A stretch of DNA of 49,832 bases from Phaeoceros laevis. Lineage: Eukaryota; Anthocerotophyta; Anthocerotopsida; Notothyladales. Both the position numbers and the translations under genes were made by a program. The stretch spans positions 1 through 49,832 of the forward strand of contig JBNGIQ010009269.1 in assembly GCA_049999765.1 (NCBI GenBank). The letters are read 5' to 3'. The notes beneath the pieces are model-generated. The model made no database searches. It had not been told where the DNA came from and worked only from the letters and a program-made list of their open reading frames with translations. Shown in pieces: positions 23,651 to 36,339 of this stretch (its first letter is position 1; every line of letters begins with the position of its first letter).

Positions 23651-24167
23651 GTTTGCGTGCGTTGAAGCTGAAGACTGAACGAGACCACTGTCGTCCTTAT
23701 CTGCTCCAGTGCTTCTCCCCTTCAGCACTCCTCAGGTGGCGGTTTTTCCGCTTTCCATTTGCTTCCGTTTCCCGGGATGCAGACCCTAACGTTCAACCGG
23801 GATGAAGTAACGACTTTTCCCAGGCAATTTTCCTACTGTGACTTACTCCGTAATTTAGCACAGAGTTCATCCAAAGAGCTCTAGGCAGCCAAAAACTTTT
23901 TCTCGGAGGAGAGATGCAATCTAATGGATTGTCCTTGAGTGATCGTTTACGGTTTACCTCCTGTGCTGCTTTCTCCTTGCTATTTTGGAGTTCGAGCCGC
24001 ACAGGGCGAACACAAGGGGACTTCAACACCTCAAAGGCTCAAAAAGAAGTTTGGCAAAGAAGTACAAAATAACGTAAGACACCGACGAACTGCATCGATA
24101 CCAGCTAGGATGCTCATATCATTCCAGACAAGATTCCATTTCAAGTGTCTGATAGAGGTGACAGCAG
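23651..24167. other. Promoter side of CTL gene and 3' flank of Hsp70 copy A
   Basis: No gene seen. ORFs here lack family features. Confidence 0.4.
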
Positions 24168-26276
24168 CTACCCATCCTTGATGTCCACCTTGAAGTTCTC
24201 AAGTTTTTCTGTGTCTCCGAAATCTTGCCTTCTCCCCTGAATTTCGATGACAGATTGTCCAAAGAACATGGTAACCTCTATGCTACGTTCTTTCCCCTGG
24301 TCGAGCCCATCAGATATATCCATATCGTAGCTGCCAGCTAACACCACCCTCGTCTGTGACAAAATCAGGGTCAGTCGGACCGCTGTAGCTATAAACCTGG
24401 ATGGAAATGCTCCTCTGATCTTTCCTGGACGGCTGGAAAACTTTGCTCACTTTCTCGTCCACCTCCAGCTCAGCTCCGCAGTACACATAAGGAGAGAACA
24501 CATCCTTGCACATTTCTCCTTCCTCGTCATAATACCTCTTCCCTGCGGGATCTCCCCGTCTAGACCTTCTTGCGATGCTGAGCCCGTATGTCTTGCGGGA
24601 AATGCGGGATAGAATCCTACCCTCGGGTGCTAAGCCCATGAGCACGGCCCCATGGCAAATAGCAGCACCAGGGTCTGGCGGGTTGATGATCTTCTGGACC
24701 TTACCAGAAAACTCCTCTGTAATTCTGTTCATGAGGTATGGGGAAGCTGAAAATCCCCCCACCACCATGATGGTCTTGACCTCTTCAGACAGCTCGTTCC
24801 TGATCAAACCAATGATCTCATTCACCACGGGGTCCAGGATTTGCTTCATGTCCTCGTTGCTCAGCTCCAGCTCGTCATAGCTCTCTCGGGGCTCCAGTCC
24901 TTGGCTTCGATCATATTCTTCCCAGACAGTTGCCAGCCCAGCCCCAAAACTAAATGCAAACGTGGACTTGAGCTTTCCAGTGTAGGCCCTCTTGCCGTGT
25001 TCCCAGTTCTTCTGCACTTCTAGCCGCAAAGGAACCTTATCTGCAACATACTCTTCGTAGCACCCCACCTTCTGCTTCAGGAAATTGTCGAAGCTTTGGT
25101 CGGCATATGTGCCCCCACAAAGCCCTCCATAGCTAGCCACCACTTCCTTGACTTTCAGGTCCTCACCCATCCCACTGGCCTTTTCATGAACCACAATATC
25201 CGCAGTGCCTGCCACACACAGAAAACTTGATCCGAGCACAATACCTAATGAGATATTCCATCATGGATGTTGTGCAAAAACTGAAGTCTGGGCTCATTGA
25301 CACTATCCTGTCCACAAGCATAACGGTAGAAATCATTTCGTCATGTTGTTCAAACATACCTCCGCCAATGTCAGCAATGAGGTAGTGGTCACCCCGTTGT
25401 AGCTGAATGTCCTTGCAGCTTTCCAAGCAGTACAGCGAAGCTGCTTCGGGTTCCAAGCATATCAGAAGTTGATGAGGACTGGCTAACACGCCTTTAGAGG
25501 TGTTCCGACCTTGCACCATTCCCGCTTTTTCTGCATAAACTTTCATCTTCTGTTTGGCAATGTCATCCCAAATAGCCGGAACAGTAAGGCACCACTGGAC
25601 CTGCGACCAAGTTCATCAGGCCAGATTCAATTGGTCACAAGCCTATCAGAACGTCCAAACTTGCAAGTCACTAACATATTCATGAACAGCTACCACACGA
25701 GTACAGGCCTGTTTTGCACACTACCTCCGTGGCTGTAAGTTGGGAGCCATATCTCTTCTGGAGCTGCTTGATGATAAAACCTGACAATGCGGTCAGGTAG
25801 TCTGTAATCGCAGTATCGACAGTCAGCCCCTCCGGGAGCGGCTCAGCTGACAGTCCGCCTGCGCTGTTGCTGACGTTGGTCTCTCCAGCAAGGTGAAGCT
25901 TGAACTTTGTGAGGAAATGGCCCTCTGGCTGCGGTGCCTCCTGCTGTTGCTCGCCCTTGGCGAGTCTCGCTCCTGCCTTCGCCCGGTTCCTGCTGTCATG
26001 TGTGAAGCTGACGAAGGCCGGCCACCCCCAGTCCTTCAGCTGCCAGCTTCCATCCTCCGCTTTGGTGTAGTACAAACTCGTCTGAGTCTTGCAGTAGGCC
26101 ACGGCATTGGCTTCCCCCGCGCCTTCCCATTCGTAGAGCTTGTGGATGTCCCCCGGAGAGTTCTTGTAACAGTATGCGAAACAGGAGAGGGTGGTCCCAA
26201 AATCCACAGCCACCACCACTCGGGCTTCCACGCTCTTTAGAGAAACATGCGCAATCGAATCCAGGAGCTTCTCCAT
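24168..26276 (-). pseudogene. Hsp70 family, HSPA12-like, copy A; C-terminal frameshift
   Basis: Exons 26276-25725, 25600-25360 and 25208-24168. The three-exon layout and the 241-nt middle exon are shared by all copies here. Exon 1 has the ATP phosphate-1 loop VAVDFGTT (residues 22-29), exon 2 ends in DIGG with exon 3 supplying GTADIVV (phosphate-2), and exon 3 has the adenosine motif VGGFSASPYL. This is the divergent HSPA12 branch of actin-like ATPases, without the canonical substrate-binding half. Near 24346 two bases are missing relative to copy C, so the frame shifts after TDEG and stops at 24310, although the original C-terminus (LAGSYDMDISDGLD to DIKDG) is still intact out of frame to 24168. 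It loses about 60 residues; the ATPase core is kept, so a shortened protein is possible. Confidence 0.85.
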
Positions 26277-27604
26277 TGCTATCAACCTACAATCTTCAAC
26301 CAATCCTCCTGAAATTGTCCGATGCCTTCCTCAGAAGTTGCAACCCCGGGTCCTGAATATTGTGACAATGTCTTCTGGAGATCTCCAGCTGCAGGAGCAC
26401 AACAGCAAAGAGTTTAGCGGCCTAGCACGCTGGTACGCTTGAAATTCAACCGCTCACAATTTCATCACAATTCAACCTCCTGCCCTGTGCCGGCGCCGGT
26501 AGTGACCCTCCATAGTGAGAGACACAGTTTTCCCAGTTTTCCCTGCAGTCCAGAGTGAGGCCGTCAGAGCGATTTGCAATCGCTTGGAACGGACGAGTTG
26601 AGGCGCATTGCTTTATGACAATCGGCACTGAAGATGACGCCGGGACGAGGCATGCCTTGGGTAGCATTCAAACAGGCGCCGACCTGCCGCTCTCACCATT
26701 CCGAAGGAATCAGCCCGGGGCCGCCACCTCCGGATCCGTACCTTTCGAAGCAATCAGCCCCCGCCCCCTCCGGATCCGTGCCTTCACCTGACGTTAGCAG
26801 TGGTGGCGCAAAATTATGGCAGGGATTTAAATGGGGCCAGCCAACGAGGCTTTTCATTAATTGTGACAGATGCTGTTGCGTCACCCGCTTGGTCAGAGTC
26901 ATTGGACGTCTTTCATGATTTACTCGGCTATACAATGGGGGAACAGGATAGAGGTGACGAGGCCCATATCGGTCACACCCGAGAGGGTGCGTCGCAATGG
27001 ATGTTGTGCCTGCAGTCCATGCCCATATGCTTCTGCGCTTGGTCTACCTCCTCATGTGCAACGCAGGTAGCTTTGTACCTTCCTACACTACATGCATCTA
27101 CAAGGAATGCACGTTCAGGCAGGGGAGGCCACAACAAGCCTACTAAATAGAGCTCCGTCTCACTTCCGAATCGTGCTCTTTCAGACACAAGCAGTTGACG
27201 CAAGTTCGATGGCAGCTCGCAGGCACCGATTCCCGCAGTCTGCACCCGGGCGGAGAGTTGTCCTGCCGGGCGGGACGGACAACTCCAAGGATTTGGCCAT
27301 GACTGGAAGAGATATCGCAGAAGGGTCCTGGACGGTTTGCATATCTATGGAGCTGGCAACTTCAAGGATTTAGCCATGACTGGAAGAGATATCGCAGAAG
27401 GGTCCTGGACGGTTTGCATATCTACGGAGCTGGTGAACGGAAACACGATGAAATTGGCCACACCTGCACGAGATGATCTCAAGAGGGATTATAAACTCGA
27501 ATAACCGCAAAAGACACCAAGAAACAATCCAGCCGCCAGCAGGACTACTACTTGAGAGTGGAAGCAGGACTTACACAGTAGTATATGTGTGCTACTTGGA
27601 GAAC
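26277..27604. other. Intergenic region between Hsp70 copy A and GIL1-like copy 1
   Basis: Contains a 77-bp tandem duplication (separate entry) and short GGATCCG-type direct repeats near 26730-26785. No coding region supported. Confidence 0.45.
27281..27434. repeat. Two-copy tandem repeat, 77-bp period
   Basis: Units 27281-27357 and 27358-27434 are nearly identical (each holds GACTGGAAGAGATATCGCAG); only a few substitutions separate them, suggesting a recent duplication. Confidence 0.9.
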
Positions 27605-29496
27605 TCACTTCCTCTCAACCACATATACTTGGCTTTTGATCACGGTTCTCCCCACACGAAATCCTGGAATGATCATGAACTCCACAGTGCGCAGTGCTTG
27701 GTTGTCTTCTAGCATCACCGAATTCTCCATCGAAAATTCAACAAACTCTTGCCCCCTCTCTACCTGCAGTCACATGTCGATTCCACGATTCAGAAGTCTA
27801 GAGCTACTGAGCTGAACAACTTTTGCATCACCAATTTCAGCATGCTTGCGAGCATGTTGAATCTGTGCAAGTTAGCAAGCATCTAAGTAAACACTGCTCA
27901 ACGATCATCTGGCTAACCACGCTGAGTTATCTATGGGAGTACTTGCAAAAACAAGCCAAAATGTGCAGTTCTATCATTTTTAGAACTTACCTCGAAAAGA
28001 CAGGCAGGTTGCTCAAATGCCAAAGCCAGAAGGTGAACAAGCCACACATCAAGGAGGAAAGTGATGAAGATCTCACGGAGCCTGAGAATTTCATCCCGAG
28101 GAACAAGCTGCCAAATTTCCATGTTCTCTAGGGCCCGGATGTTTCTGTAACAAAACTGCTCAAATTGGACACCCCCGCAAGAGGAAGAGTGCTCAGCTAT
28201 GCAAGCCTCCTTACAAATCCTCAACTTGCCCGTGGAGTTAGGGGACACCTCCAGATTTATCACATGACTGGGAATATTGTTGGCCTCTGCGAGCAGCATC
28301 TTATAGCAATCGAAGTAATGCTGCTGGACCTGCGAAATATTTGAGCAAACCGGCAAACACCGAAAGAAAAAGTGGTGATCCGGATTCCACAGGTGTCCAA
28401 ATGCAACCTTCACAATGCTCGACTGAAGCCAAAATCTGTAGTCAGTATTTCTGCTGAGCTTGATCCCACTCTTGGTCAGCAGACCCTGGCAAACTTGCTG
28501 TTTCCACTCCGCGTTCGTAAACTTCATCAGCTCCCGACTGAAATTCTGCACGCTTAGTTTGATCCCCTCCGCCGCTGTCCGCAGGTTCAGCGGAGTGGCC
28601 CCGGAATCCACATACAGGCCGGATGCAGCTGCCTCCTTGCCCCTCTGCAACTCCACAGTCAAGAGTTGCTTCTGGAGATCCTCGCACCTGTTCTCCAATT
28701 CCACCTTCTGGCGAACCTGGTTGCTCTCCGCACTTGAGATTTGGCAAGCTAGTTTCAAAGATTCTTGTTCAAAGTGCTGGCTCCGCCTAATCCATTCGTT
28801 CTCACTGACGCGCAAACTGTGGATTTCCTTCTTCATCTCCTCCATTTGATCGGCAAGCAGTTTCCTCTGCTTCAAGCTCGCCGCAAAACGGCTCTTCCAG
28901 GGCTCCGTGTTTCCCTTGAGTGATTCATTCTCCTTCAGCAAATTGAGGCTGTTGCGACCAGAAATGCCGCTCTTGGAGTTCACATTGCACAACTCCGTTT
29001 CCAAAGTGTCCACCTGCTGCCTCAGCTTTCTATTCTCCACATTCAAATCCGAAGGCACCTGCTGCCAGTTGACATCCCCGTGAGGTACCTCCGGCCCTCC
29101 AGGACTGTTGCAGGCAGCATTGCATTCAGGAACTGAAGAGGAAGGCACTCTTTCATGGACCCTGTCCACCTCCATCGGATTGTCATGCACAACAGAATTA
29201 GAACTCGCCGCAACCTGAGTATCAATGATGCGGAGATCTTTGAGACCTTCCAGATTTGTCCTGCCTTCTGGCCGCCAGTTATCATCAAGCGGACCGCCAC
29301 CAGGATCATCAACCATGGCCAGCAGGTGCTCGCGATCGATAAGTACCACATCCTGCTGAGGTGCTGGTTGGGAAAGCGACTCCCCCAACATGTTGGTCAC
29401 GGTGTGCCCCCGGGATGTCCCTACACGGGACTTGGATGAAAATATGTTCCAGACAAAGGTGAACATCAGATGAAGTGAGGGGGAAGACACCTTCAC
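27605..29496 (-). CDS. GIL1-like DUF641 protein, copy 1, 2 exons
   Basis: Exons 29496-27991 and 27763-27605, with a 227-bp intron (GTAAGT donor, CAG acceptor, phase 0), giving 554 residues. The N-terminal half is acidic and then coiled-coil. The C-terminal half is the DUF641/GIL1 domain: FSRELMKF, the block from QFCYRNIRALENMEIWQL to LDVWLVHLLALAF, and, in exon 2, VERGQEFVEFSME and IIPGFRVGRTVIKSQVYVV. That last exon matches the family ending (PGFRIGKTVIQCQVYL-like), which confirms the intron. GIL1 in Arabidopsis is needed for light-dependent loss of gravitropism; biochemical role unknown. The start could be M1, M11 or M36. It is divergent from Hsp70 copy B across 422 bp. Confidence 0.87.
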
Positions 29497-29918
29497 TCGT
29501 CAAGCGAGAAGACAGACTTCCTTTGACAGGGCAGGACACAGGAGGAGGAGGAGGAAAGTCACGAGACGAGCTCAGTGATGAGGGCACACGGCACCCCGCG
29601 CCATTCGCGATTGGCAAATTTGGTGGGAACCGGGAATTTGGCGTCGGCAGCTCGGGCGCTGGTGGCTTTCTGAATGGCGGCTCTTTCTCTCTCTCTCTCT
29701 CTCTCTTCCTGTCACCATGGCAGGTAATGATGAATGCCGGCCGCGCTTCTCTCAACTAATCAAGGCTGCCGATTATTTTTGGCAAGCCACTCTTTTTCAA
29801 GTTTTCAGGCTCTTTTCACAGAGGCGAGGCGGGACGCTGATTGGAATTCCGGTGGCAGGTCGTGATTCACGTCTCGGCCCGGCAATCCATCTTTTTGCTC
29901 TGAGGACAGGCCGCCTCA
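29497..29918. promoter_or_regulatory. Divergent promoter of GIL1-like copy 1 and Hsp70 copy B, with CT microsatellite
   Basis: 422 bp between opposite-strand starts. It includes a pyrimidine tract, mostly (CT)n, at about 29681-29708, the kind of CT/GAGA tract common in plant core promoters. Confidence 0.45.
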
Positions 29919-32061
29919 ATGGAGGCCTTCAGCAGATTGTCCTTGAAAGGCTCCAATGCCACGGTTGTGGTAGCAGTTGATTTTGGCACAACGTTTTCTG
30001 GCTTTGCGTACGCGTATGTTGACTCGCCTAATGACATTCACAAGCTGTATGAATGGGACGGAGGGGTGGAAACCAATGCTGCGGCCTACTGCAAGACACA
30101 GACTAGTCTCTACTACACGGCACGGCCTAATGGCGGGGGTTTGGAGTTGCAAGACGGGGGATGGCCTGCGTTTGCCAGCTTCAACGAGGAATCCAAGAGG
30201 AAGGCGAGGACCAAGAGGCCTGGCTCTAAACCGGAGGCATCTCCGGAGGGCCACTTTGTTACCAAGTTCAAGCTGCACCTTGCTGGGGCTAGCAACGTGG
30301 CAGCACAGCTGCGGGGCTGTCCGCAAACCCGCTTCCTCCTGGCCTGACTGTGGACACGGCAATCGCTGATTACCTCGCCGAATTGTCAGCCTTCATCATG
30401 AAGCACTTGCAGAAACGATATGGACCACGGCTTACTACCAAGGAGGTATAACATCCTGCTCAATGCTAATCTGTTGCCAGATTCCTCACATATCGTGGTT
30501 TTGAATGCCGTGTCTGCAGTTCCTTCGGCTTCTGTTGTTGAAAGCTTTCTATGAAACCTTAAGCTTGCATACCTACCTAGCTAGGACATCTGGTGAATTG
30601 ATCGTTGCTTGCAGGTGCAATGGTGTCTTACTGTCCCTGCAATTTGGGACGACATAGCCAAATAGAAGATGAAGGCGTACGCTGAAAAGGCAGGCATGGT
30701 GCAAGGTCGCCACACTCCCAAAGGCGTGCAAGCCAGTCCTCACAGGCTGATCATATGCTTAGAGCCCGAGGCTGCTTCCTTCTATTGCCTGCATGTTTCC
30801 AAGGGCCTCAAACTAAGCAAGGGTGACCAATACCTTATAGCAGATATCGGTGGAGGTAGACACTATCCAAGTTTCTGCAGCATGTGGCTGATGGAGTTGC
30901 AGTTTCGTGAGTGTGTTGAGAGCAATTGTGCATGTGAACCTACAATTCATTTAGTTCTTTAGCTTTTTGCAAGCTACCTAGGATTGACCGTTCAATCGTT
31001 GCTGATGAGCAGGGACTGTGGATATAGTGGTCCACGAAAAGGCTAGTGCTGATGGCTTAAGTGGTGCTGAGTTGGAGGTCAAGGAAGTGGTGGCAAGCTA
31101 TGGCGGCCTATGTGGCGGGAGTTATGTGTACAAGAACTTCGACGAATTTCTGAGGAAGACGATTGGGTGCTTTGAGCAGTATGCAGCAGACAAGCCAACT
31201 CTGCGTATGGAGTTGCAGAGAACCTGGGAGATGGGCAAGAGATCCTACAACGGCAAGCTCAAGTCTCCATTTGCGTTCAGCTTATCTGCTGGGCTGGCAG
31301 AGGCGTGGGAGGACTACGAGGAGCAAGCTGGTATGGAACCGAGGGAGAGCTATGATGAAATGGAGCTCAACAACGAGGACATGAAGCAGATATTCGACCC
31401 TGTTGTGAATGAGATCATTCGTTTGATTGGGAAGGAGCTGAATTCCAAGACCAAGGCGATCATGGTGGTTGGTGGATTCTCAGCCTCACCTTACCTTATG
31501 GAGAGAATCACACAAGAGTTTTCTCGCAAGGTGAAGAAGATCATTAACCCACCTGAGCCCGGCGGTGGGATTTGCCATGGCGCAGTGCTCATGGGTTTGG
31601 CACCCGAGGGTGGCATTGTATCAAGAATCGCACGGAAAACATATGGCACTTCCACATCTGAAGAGTTCAAACCGGGGCATCCAGAGGGAAAGCGCTTCAG
31701 CGCCGACGGTGTGGATATGTGTCATGACATCTTTTGTGCTTACGTTTACAAAGGATCTGAGCTTCCGGTAAATCACAAAGTAATCGAGGTGTTCTACCCA
31801 GTCTACTCTAGAGCAACGAAGATGGGAATTAGCATTCACAGCTCCAGCTTGTTGACTTACCCTGCTTACGCAACAGATAATGGGGTGGCAGAAGATGGCA
31901 GGTTTTCCATGGACTTGTCTGATGATCTCGACAAGGACAAAAAGCGCGGCGTCGAAGTCACCATGTACTTCGGCAAGTCTTCAATTGAAGTTCGAGGAAG
32001 ACGAACGAACTTCGGGGACACTGAGAAGATTGAAACCTTCTGGGTTGAACTGGCGGACTAA
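29919..32061 (+). pseudogene. Hsp70 family, HSPA12-like, copy B; frameshift and nonsense codon
   Basis: Exons 29919-30445, 30615-30855 and 31013-32061, same structure as copy A. Two lesions: exon 1 is off by a net two bases (or one extra) near 30310, so its frame runs into a stop at 30347 while AGLSANPLPPGLTVDTAI continues in another frame; and exon 2 has TAG at 30663-30665 where the other copies have CAG (AKQKMK becomes AK-stop-KMK), a single C-to-T change. Exon 3 is fully open (347 codons from the ATG at 31018) with VGGFSASPYL intact. An N-terminally truncated product from exon 3 would lack the phosphate-1 loop and could not be a normal ATPase. Confidence 0.87.
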
Positions 32062-32539
32062 CCGTGCGCTCACGGTACCTTTTGTCTGCCAGTCCGTGGT
32101 ACAGAATTTTCAGTTAGAACCGAGCCTCAACCGAGGGGTACAGTTCTAGCGAATGTTTCATGATGTGTTTTGCATCGTCATTGTGAAACGGATAGCTGGA
32201 TCTGACATTTTGAAAGTTTTTAACTCCCGGAGCAAATTTTCATGCCTCAATGGTAGTATAATAGCTTTGACATGCATTGCGATTCCCTTGCCACAGAATA
32301 CGTCTATACAACAGCAAGCATGCAAAAATTCAGATCAACGGACAACCGACGAAATCGACCTGTGTGCCCACCACGAAGGAGTACAGAATCCTTCCAGCTT
32401 TCGGTGCAGATAAGATCGTGAACTGGAGATCACTGGTCGTCAAATCAATCCGTTTTATCTCACTCAAAGCAAGGTAGGCTGTAGTCTAACTATGCAGCCT
32501 GTCTTTACTTTTCATACCACAATATTGCAGCAAGGAAAA
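32062..32539. other. 3' flank of Hsp70 copy B
   Basis: No gene seen. Confidence 0.4.
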
Positions 32540-34085
32540 GATACCCATGTCACCAGCATTGCGCACAACAGGAAAGGAACGAGAAGGAAACAAGGCAAGG
32601 CATGTCATGGAGCATATTGCACTGCTTGCAACTTTTATACATACTATGCTCACAAATGTGCGTTTTCTGAGTACCCACGAGCAGTAAAGGCTGCAACTGT
32701 GGCTCAGGACATGTGCTGCTAACTCAAAGTTCGCTGTTGAAGGCTCGAAGACCGGAAGTGAAGGCTCAGTTTCTTTTTCCAGTAATTGTCCTTATCCTGA
32801 GCTTGTTAGCTTGCCTACAACAAGAGCAGGAGATGCAACATGCTTCAATTGTCTCGCAAAATATATGTTCAAGAGAACAAGGAACAAAACGATAGTATAT
32901 AATGTCACTGTCCAGTTTTAAAATGAGATGATGCATGTCAGATTAAGTGGAGATTGGGACTCACCTGCATTTATGTAGCCAAAAGAGCGTCCACCTCTGA
33001 GCAACACCACATCAGCCCAATCCAGACAAAGAAATATACCTCCTCCCATTCCGGAAACCAAGACGACCATACACCATGTCCACATGCATGTCTGCCAAGT
33101 AGGTACCCTGGAAGCCTGCACAATCAAATCTAAGATATGTATCTGATTGACAGCAAAAATTTTGATGTACTGTGATTGCAGCAAGTAGCAGCGCACAAAA
33201 GCACCCTCCTTGATTGCTACTACTCGTGAAGGCTGCCATAGATTACTGCCAGTTTGTTCTTCCTTACATGCACTCGTTTACGGGAAGCACTTGTTTAAGA
33301 TAGGACAGGTTCGCAGTAGGATCCCACAACAAGGACCATCTCATGTGACCAGGATAAAATACTTGGTCTACATCACAGAATCATTGTCAGGCTAAAATAT
33401 CGACCATCACTAAGCTTCACTAAAACGAAATTTTTGGGTTGTGGACCAACCATACTGTGAAACTCTCTCTGAGTCATTGTCTGAAAGTGTATAACAGTGG
33501 TCAGTCCTTCAACATATAGACAAACGGAACTGCTGGTCTGCCAAAGTTCAAAAGGAAAGGACACAATAGCCACGGTTAGCAATATCAAGAAGAGAGCAGA
33601 AAGCCAAAACAAGACTGGGTGCAAATTGCTGTAGCAACCAGGACATCTGTTGATACTAAGGTCCACACAGATAGGAAGATTCAGAGGGATAGCCTTCAAC
33701 TTACTGAGGAAAATGCTGCGTACAAGGCATCGAAAGTGCAGATTCGTAGTGAAACAGACGCAAGTATTTTAGTCTACTTCAGCCGAGGGTCCTCTCAAGC
33801 ACCGACTAATTTGCAAGCTTGAAGCCCGGAAAACCCTGCCTTGGCCAGTGGGCCAAGACTCTTTATATAACCAACAAGTTACATGTATTTAGATTGTTCT
33901 ATTACTGGTACGAATCCTAATTATAAGTTATCCGAGTTCTAATTATAATTTGCCCAAATCCTAATTATAAGTTACCCGGCTGCTAAACTATCCTGCTTTT
34001 GGTTACACGTAGCTTGGGGACACGAACGGAGGCAACGGTCGTCATAGTGCTTGGATCAAAACGCGATAAATCCAACCTGTTGCCT
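32540..34085 (-). pseudogene. Decayed copy of CTL exons 9 to 5 with introns, split by a solo LTR
   Basis: Reading the minus strand from 34085 down, the bases follow the CTL gene in order: exon 5 start (34075-34013), exon 5 rest and following intron (33745-33340), scraps of exon 6 (33320-33270), exon 7/8 region (about 33240-32950) and exon 9 (about 32890-32540). Intron sequence is conserved too (for example PFELWQTS and the ACTTTCAG that precedes the small exon), so it arose by DNA duplication, not from a spliced RNA. Many indels and stops; no long frame. CTL exons 1-4 and 10-13 are absent here. Confidence 0.8.
33750..34007 (-). mobile_element. Solo LTR, 258 bp, with 5-bp target-site duplication
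   Basis: Inserted in exon 5 of the CTL pseudogene. On the plus strand it runs TGAAACAG...GGTTACA (TG...CA ends), flanked by CGTAG at 33745-33749 and CGTAG at 34008-34012. Removing it and one CGTAG restores alignment to the CTL gene. It has a TATA box (TTATATAAAG on the minus strand, 33870-33861), which sets its orientation, and about three degenerate 21-bp units of the CCTAATTATAAGTTA type at 33917-33980. No internal retrotransposon genes, so it fits recombination between two LTRs. Confidence 0.8.
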
Positions 34086-36339
34086 GAATAACTAAAGAAC
34101 CTTCTGGACACCATCTTGTACGGGAGATCTCAGTACCACTTTTGGATGAAGGTACGACGGGGGCTAGTCTCGCTTTTAGGTAGAAGTTCCCCGGGCCCCC
34201 CACCCCGCGGTTTCCTTTCTGAGTTTTCCTCCCCTCTGAAAAGGTTACCAGGACAAAGAGTGGCAAGCCTACCCAGAGCCTGGGCGTCATAAAGCAATTG
34301 ATGTGCGAGAAGTGGTCCGTAGTGTTCGATTTCCACAGTGTTAGCGCGGGAGATTGTAAACTGTGGAATCCGATCTGCTTGAGGAATCGGAAGTGTACAT
34401 GTGCATGGCAGCGAAGCGCTAGGCGGCCCATCTTTTGCAGTACATTGCTCCTGCAGCTGGACATCTCCGAGCGAGGTCCCGGTGGTATTGGAGTGGGAAT
34501 CTTTAATTAATAAGGGCCAGGGAGGCGAAGCATTTGGTCACTCATTGTGACAGATGTCGACTATTGCATGCGTCAACCACTTGAATACTGTAGATTCATA
34601 GTTCTTCAGCTCTTCCAGCCATGTAAATTTGGAAGTTGCACTCATGTCCTATGCGCCACGTTGAGGAAGGAACTTTATGACCCTTATTAGCAGCTAGACT
34701 AGGTGTGTGTAGTTTTAACTGAAAAAATTGTTTGACCAGTCACTTTGCCACTTAATTCAAATATTACCAGTTAATTCAAACATTAGGTCATTTCGCGGAA
34801 AGCCCGACGTCTTAGGGCCCGTACACCTCCGTCTCTACGAAGCCGTCTTGCAGCTCAGTCTGCAGCTCGCTCGACGTCTCCTTGCTTTTGTTCCGTCTTC
34901 TCCTCTCAGGCTCTTCTTGGAAGGCGACTCGGTTTTGTTCCGTCTTCTCCTGTCAGGCTCTTCTTGGAAGGCCACTCGGTCCCCAAGCTTGTCTTCTGGC
35001 TTTTGTTCCTTGTTCTCTCGTTGGGTCTCCTCTGCCGGAGAGATAGCACAAGTTCGGGAAGAGGAAAGGATCCATGGATCTCGATAGAGCGGACAAGGAT
35101 CTCGCCAGTACTCCAGTCAACACTGACCTTGAGAGTACTCTTTCGGCTGCCGCCAATGGTCATATTCATCGGTTAACATTTTGACGTTTTTTCTCAAGAT
35201 GGAGCACTCAAGTTTGAGCTACTGATGATGAAATTTGTTGTGCGGGTGTTTCCAAGTCATAATCAAGTCCTTTTGTTCCTTTTTCTCTCGTTCCGTCTCC
35301 TCTGCCGGAAAGTGCCGGAAAGACAGCACAAGTTCGGGAGGAGGAAAACATCCATGGATCCCGAGAGAGCGGACAAGGATCTCGCGAGTACTCCCATCAA
35401 CACTGACCTTGAGAGTACTCTTGCGGCTGCCGCCCATGGTCATATTCATCGGTTAACCTTTTGAAGTTTTTTCTCAAGATCGAGCACTCAAGTTTGAGCT
35501 ACTGATGATGAAATTTGTTGAGCGTCTGTTTCCAATTCATGATCAGGTCCGCCGGCTCCGCCTTCGAAATTGAAACCTAAAGCTCGAGGACGCTTCGAGC
35601 CACCCATACGCAGCAAACCGAAGAAACCAAAGTGGTATGCTTCAAATGATACGCTGGTGATCAGCGATGGCTCCTCTAGCTCAGCGGTTGGTGTTCCGGA
35701 CCTTTCACCCCCTCATCAAATTCTCCTTGCCATACTGCAATAGCTGGATTTACAATTTGTCCCCGTGGTCCCTGATCATGACTTATCATACATTTGTGAG
35801 ATTGACGTCATTGCAGCAGAATCGGCTTCAGGAGGAGCTCCTGAAGATCCTTCAACCTGAAGGCACGCCAAAATTGTCGGGCAGCCGGCGTAAGGATCGA
35901 TGATGGCCATCACCGAGCTCGCCAAGGTTTCAACCTTTAAGGCGCGCCTGCCACTACACCCTAGCCATGTCAGCTGCTGCAATGGCTCTATTGATAATCT
36001 AGGTCGTGGGGACAAATGGAGCTCAAATCTTAGACAGCCAGTTCACTTTTTCCCTGCTGGTTCGTCAATTTAGAGCTAGGAACGTGTTGCAAAGCACTTT
36101 GTGTGATGAAACACTTCAGATTTTTTCATGACCAGTGACTGGCCCATGGTCCTGGAGGTACCGGTAGGAACATTAATTATTCAGGAACATTGTCGCTTCC
36201 TTGTGCGCAATTCATTCTGATTAATCAAAGTTTTATGTCTCAAGGTTGGGTTCGTGATGCTCACGACTGATACTTGCCGCCCGGATAGGAGTCTTTTTTT
36301 CCCATAGCGTGGCCTTTACGCGCATCTCTGATGGGAGGT
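34086..36339. other. Gene-poor region with tandem repeats and exon-like remnants
   Basis: Holds the 270-280-bp tandem duplication (separate entry). Two open stretches look exon-like: one about 35549-35740 with a basic/Pro run (KLKPKARGRFEPPIRSKPKK) after an ATCAG acceptor, and one 35817-35903 (NRLQEELLKILQPEG to KDR-stop) after a TTGCAG acceptor. No family is recognised, and no consistent gene could be built. Confidence 0.4.
35001..35545 (+). repeat. Tandem duplication, 270-280-bp unit, each with a 36-codon ORF
   Basis: Copy 1 is about 35001-35270 and copy 2 about 35271-35545, the second being 10 bp longer because of a small GTGCCGGAAA duplication. Each unit has an ATG (35073 and 35353) and the same 36-codon frame (DKDLASTP...NTDLESTL...GHIHRLTF, stop). 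Differences between copies change amino acids as often as not, so selection on the protein is not evident. A possible donor (CG|GTTAAC) follows GHIH in both, so these may be duplicated first exons of a lost gene. Confidence 0.7.

Noticed and set aside
32540-34085. Processed (retro-) copy of the CTL gene
   Set aside because: Intron sequence and splice borders are retained, so it is a DNA-level duplicate.
35664-35700. tRNA-like start (TAGCTCAGCGGTTGG resembles an A box)
   Set aside because: No B box, anticodon arm or acceptor pairing follows; a chance match.
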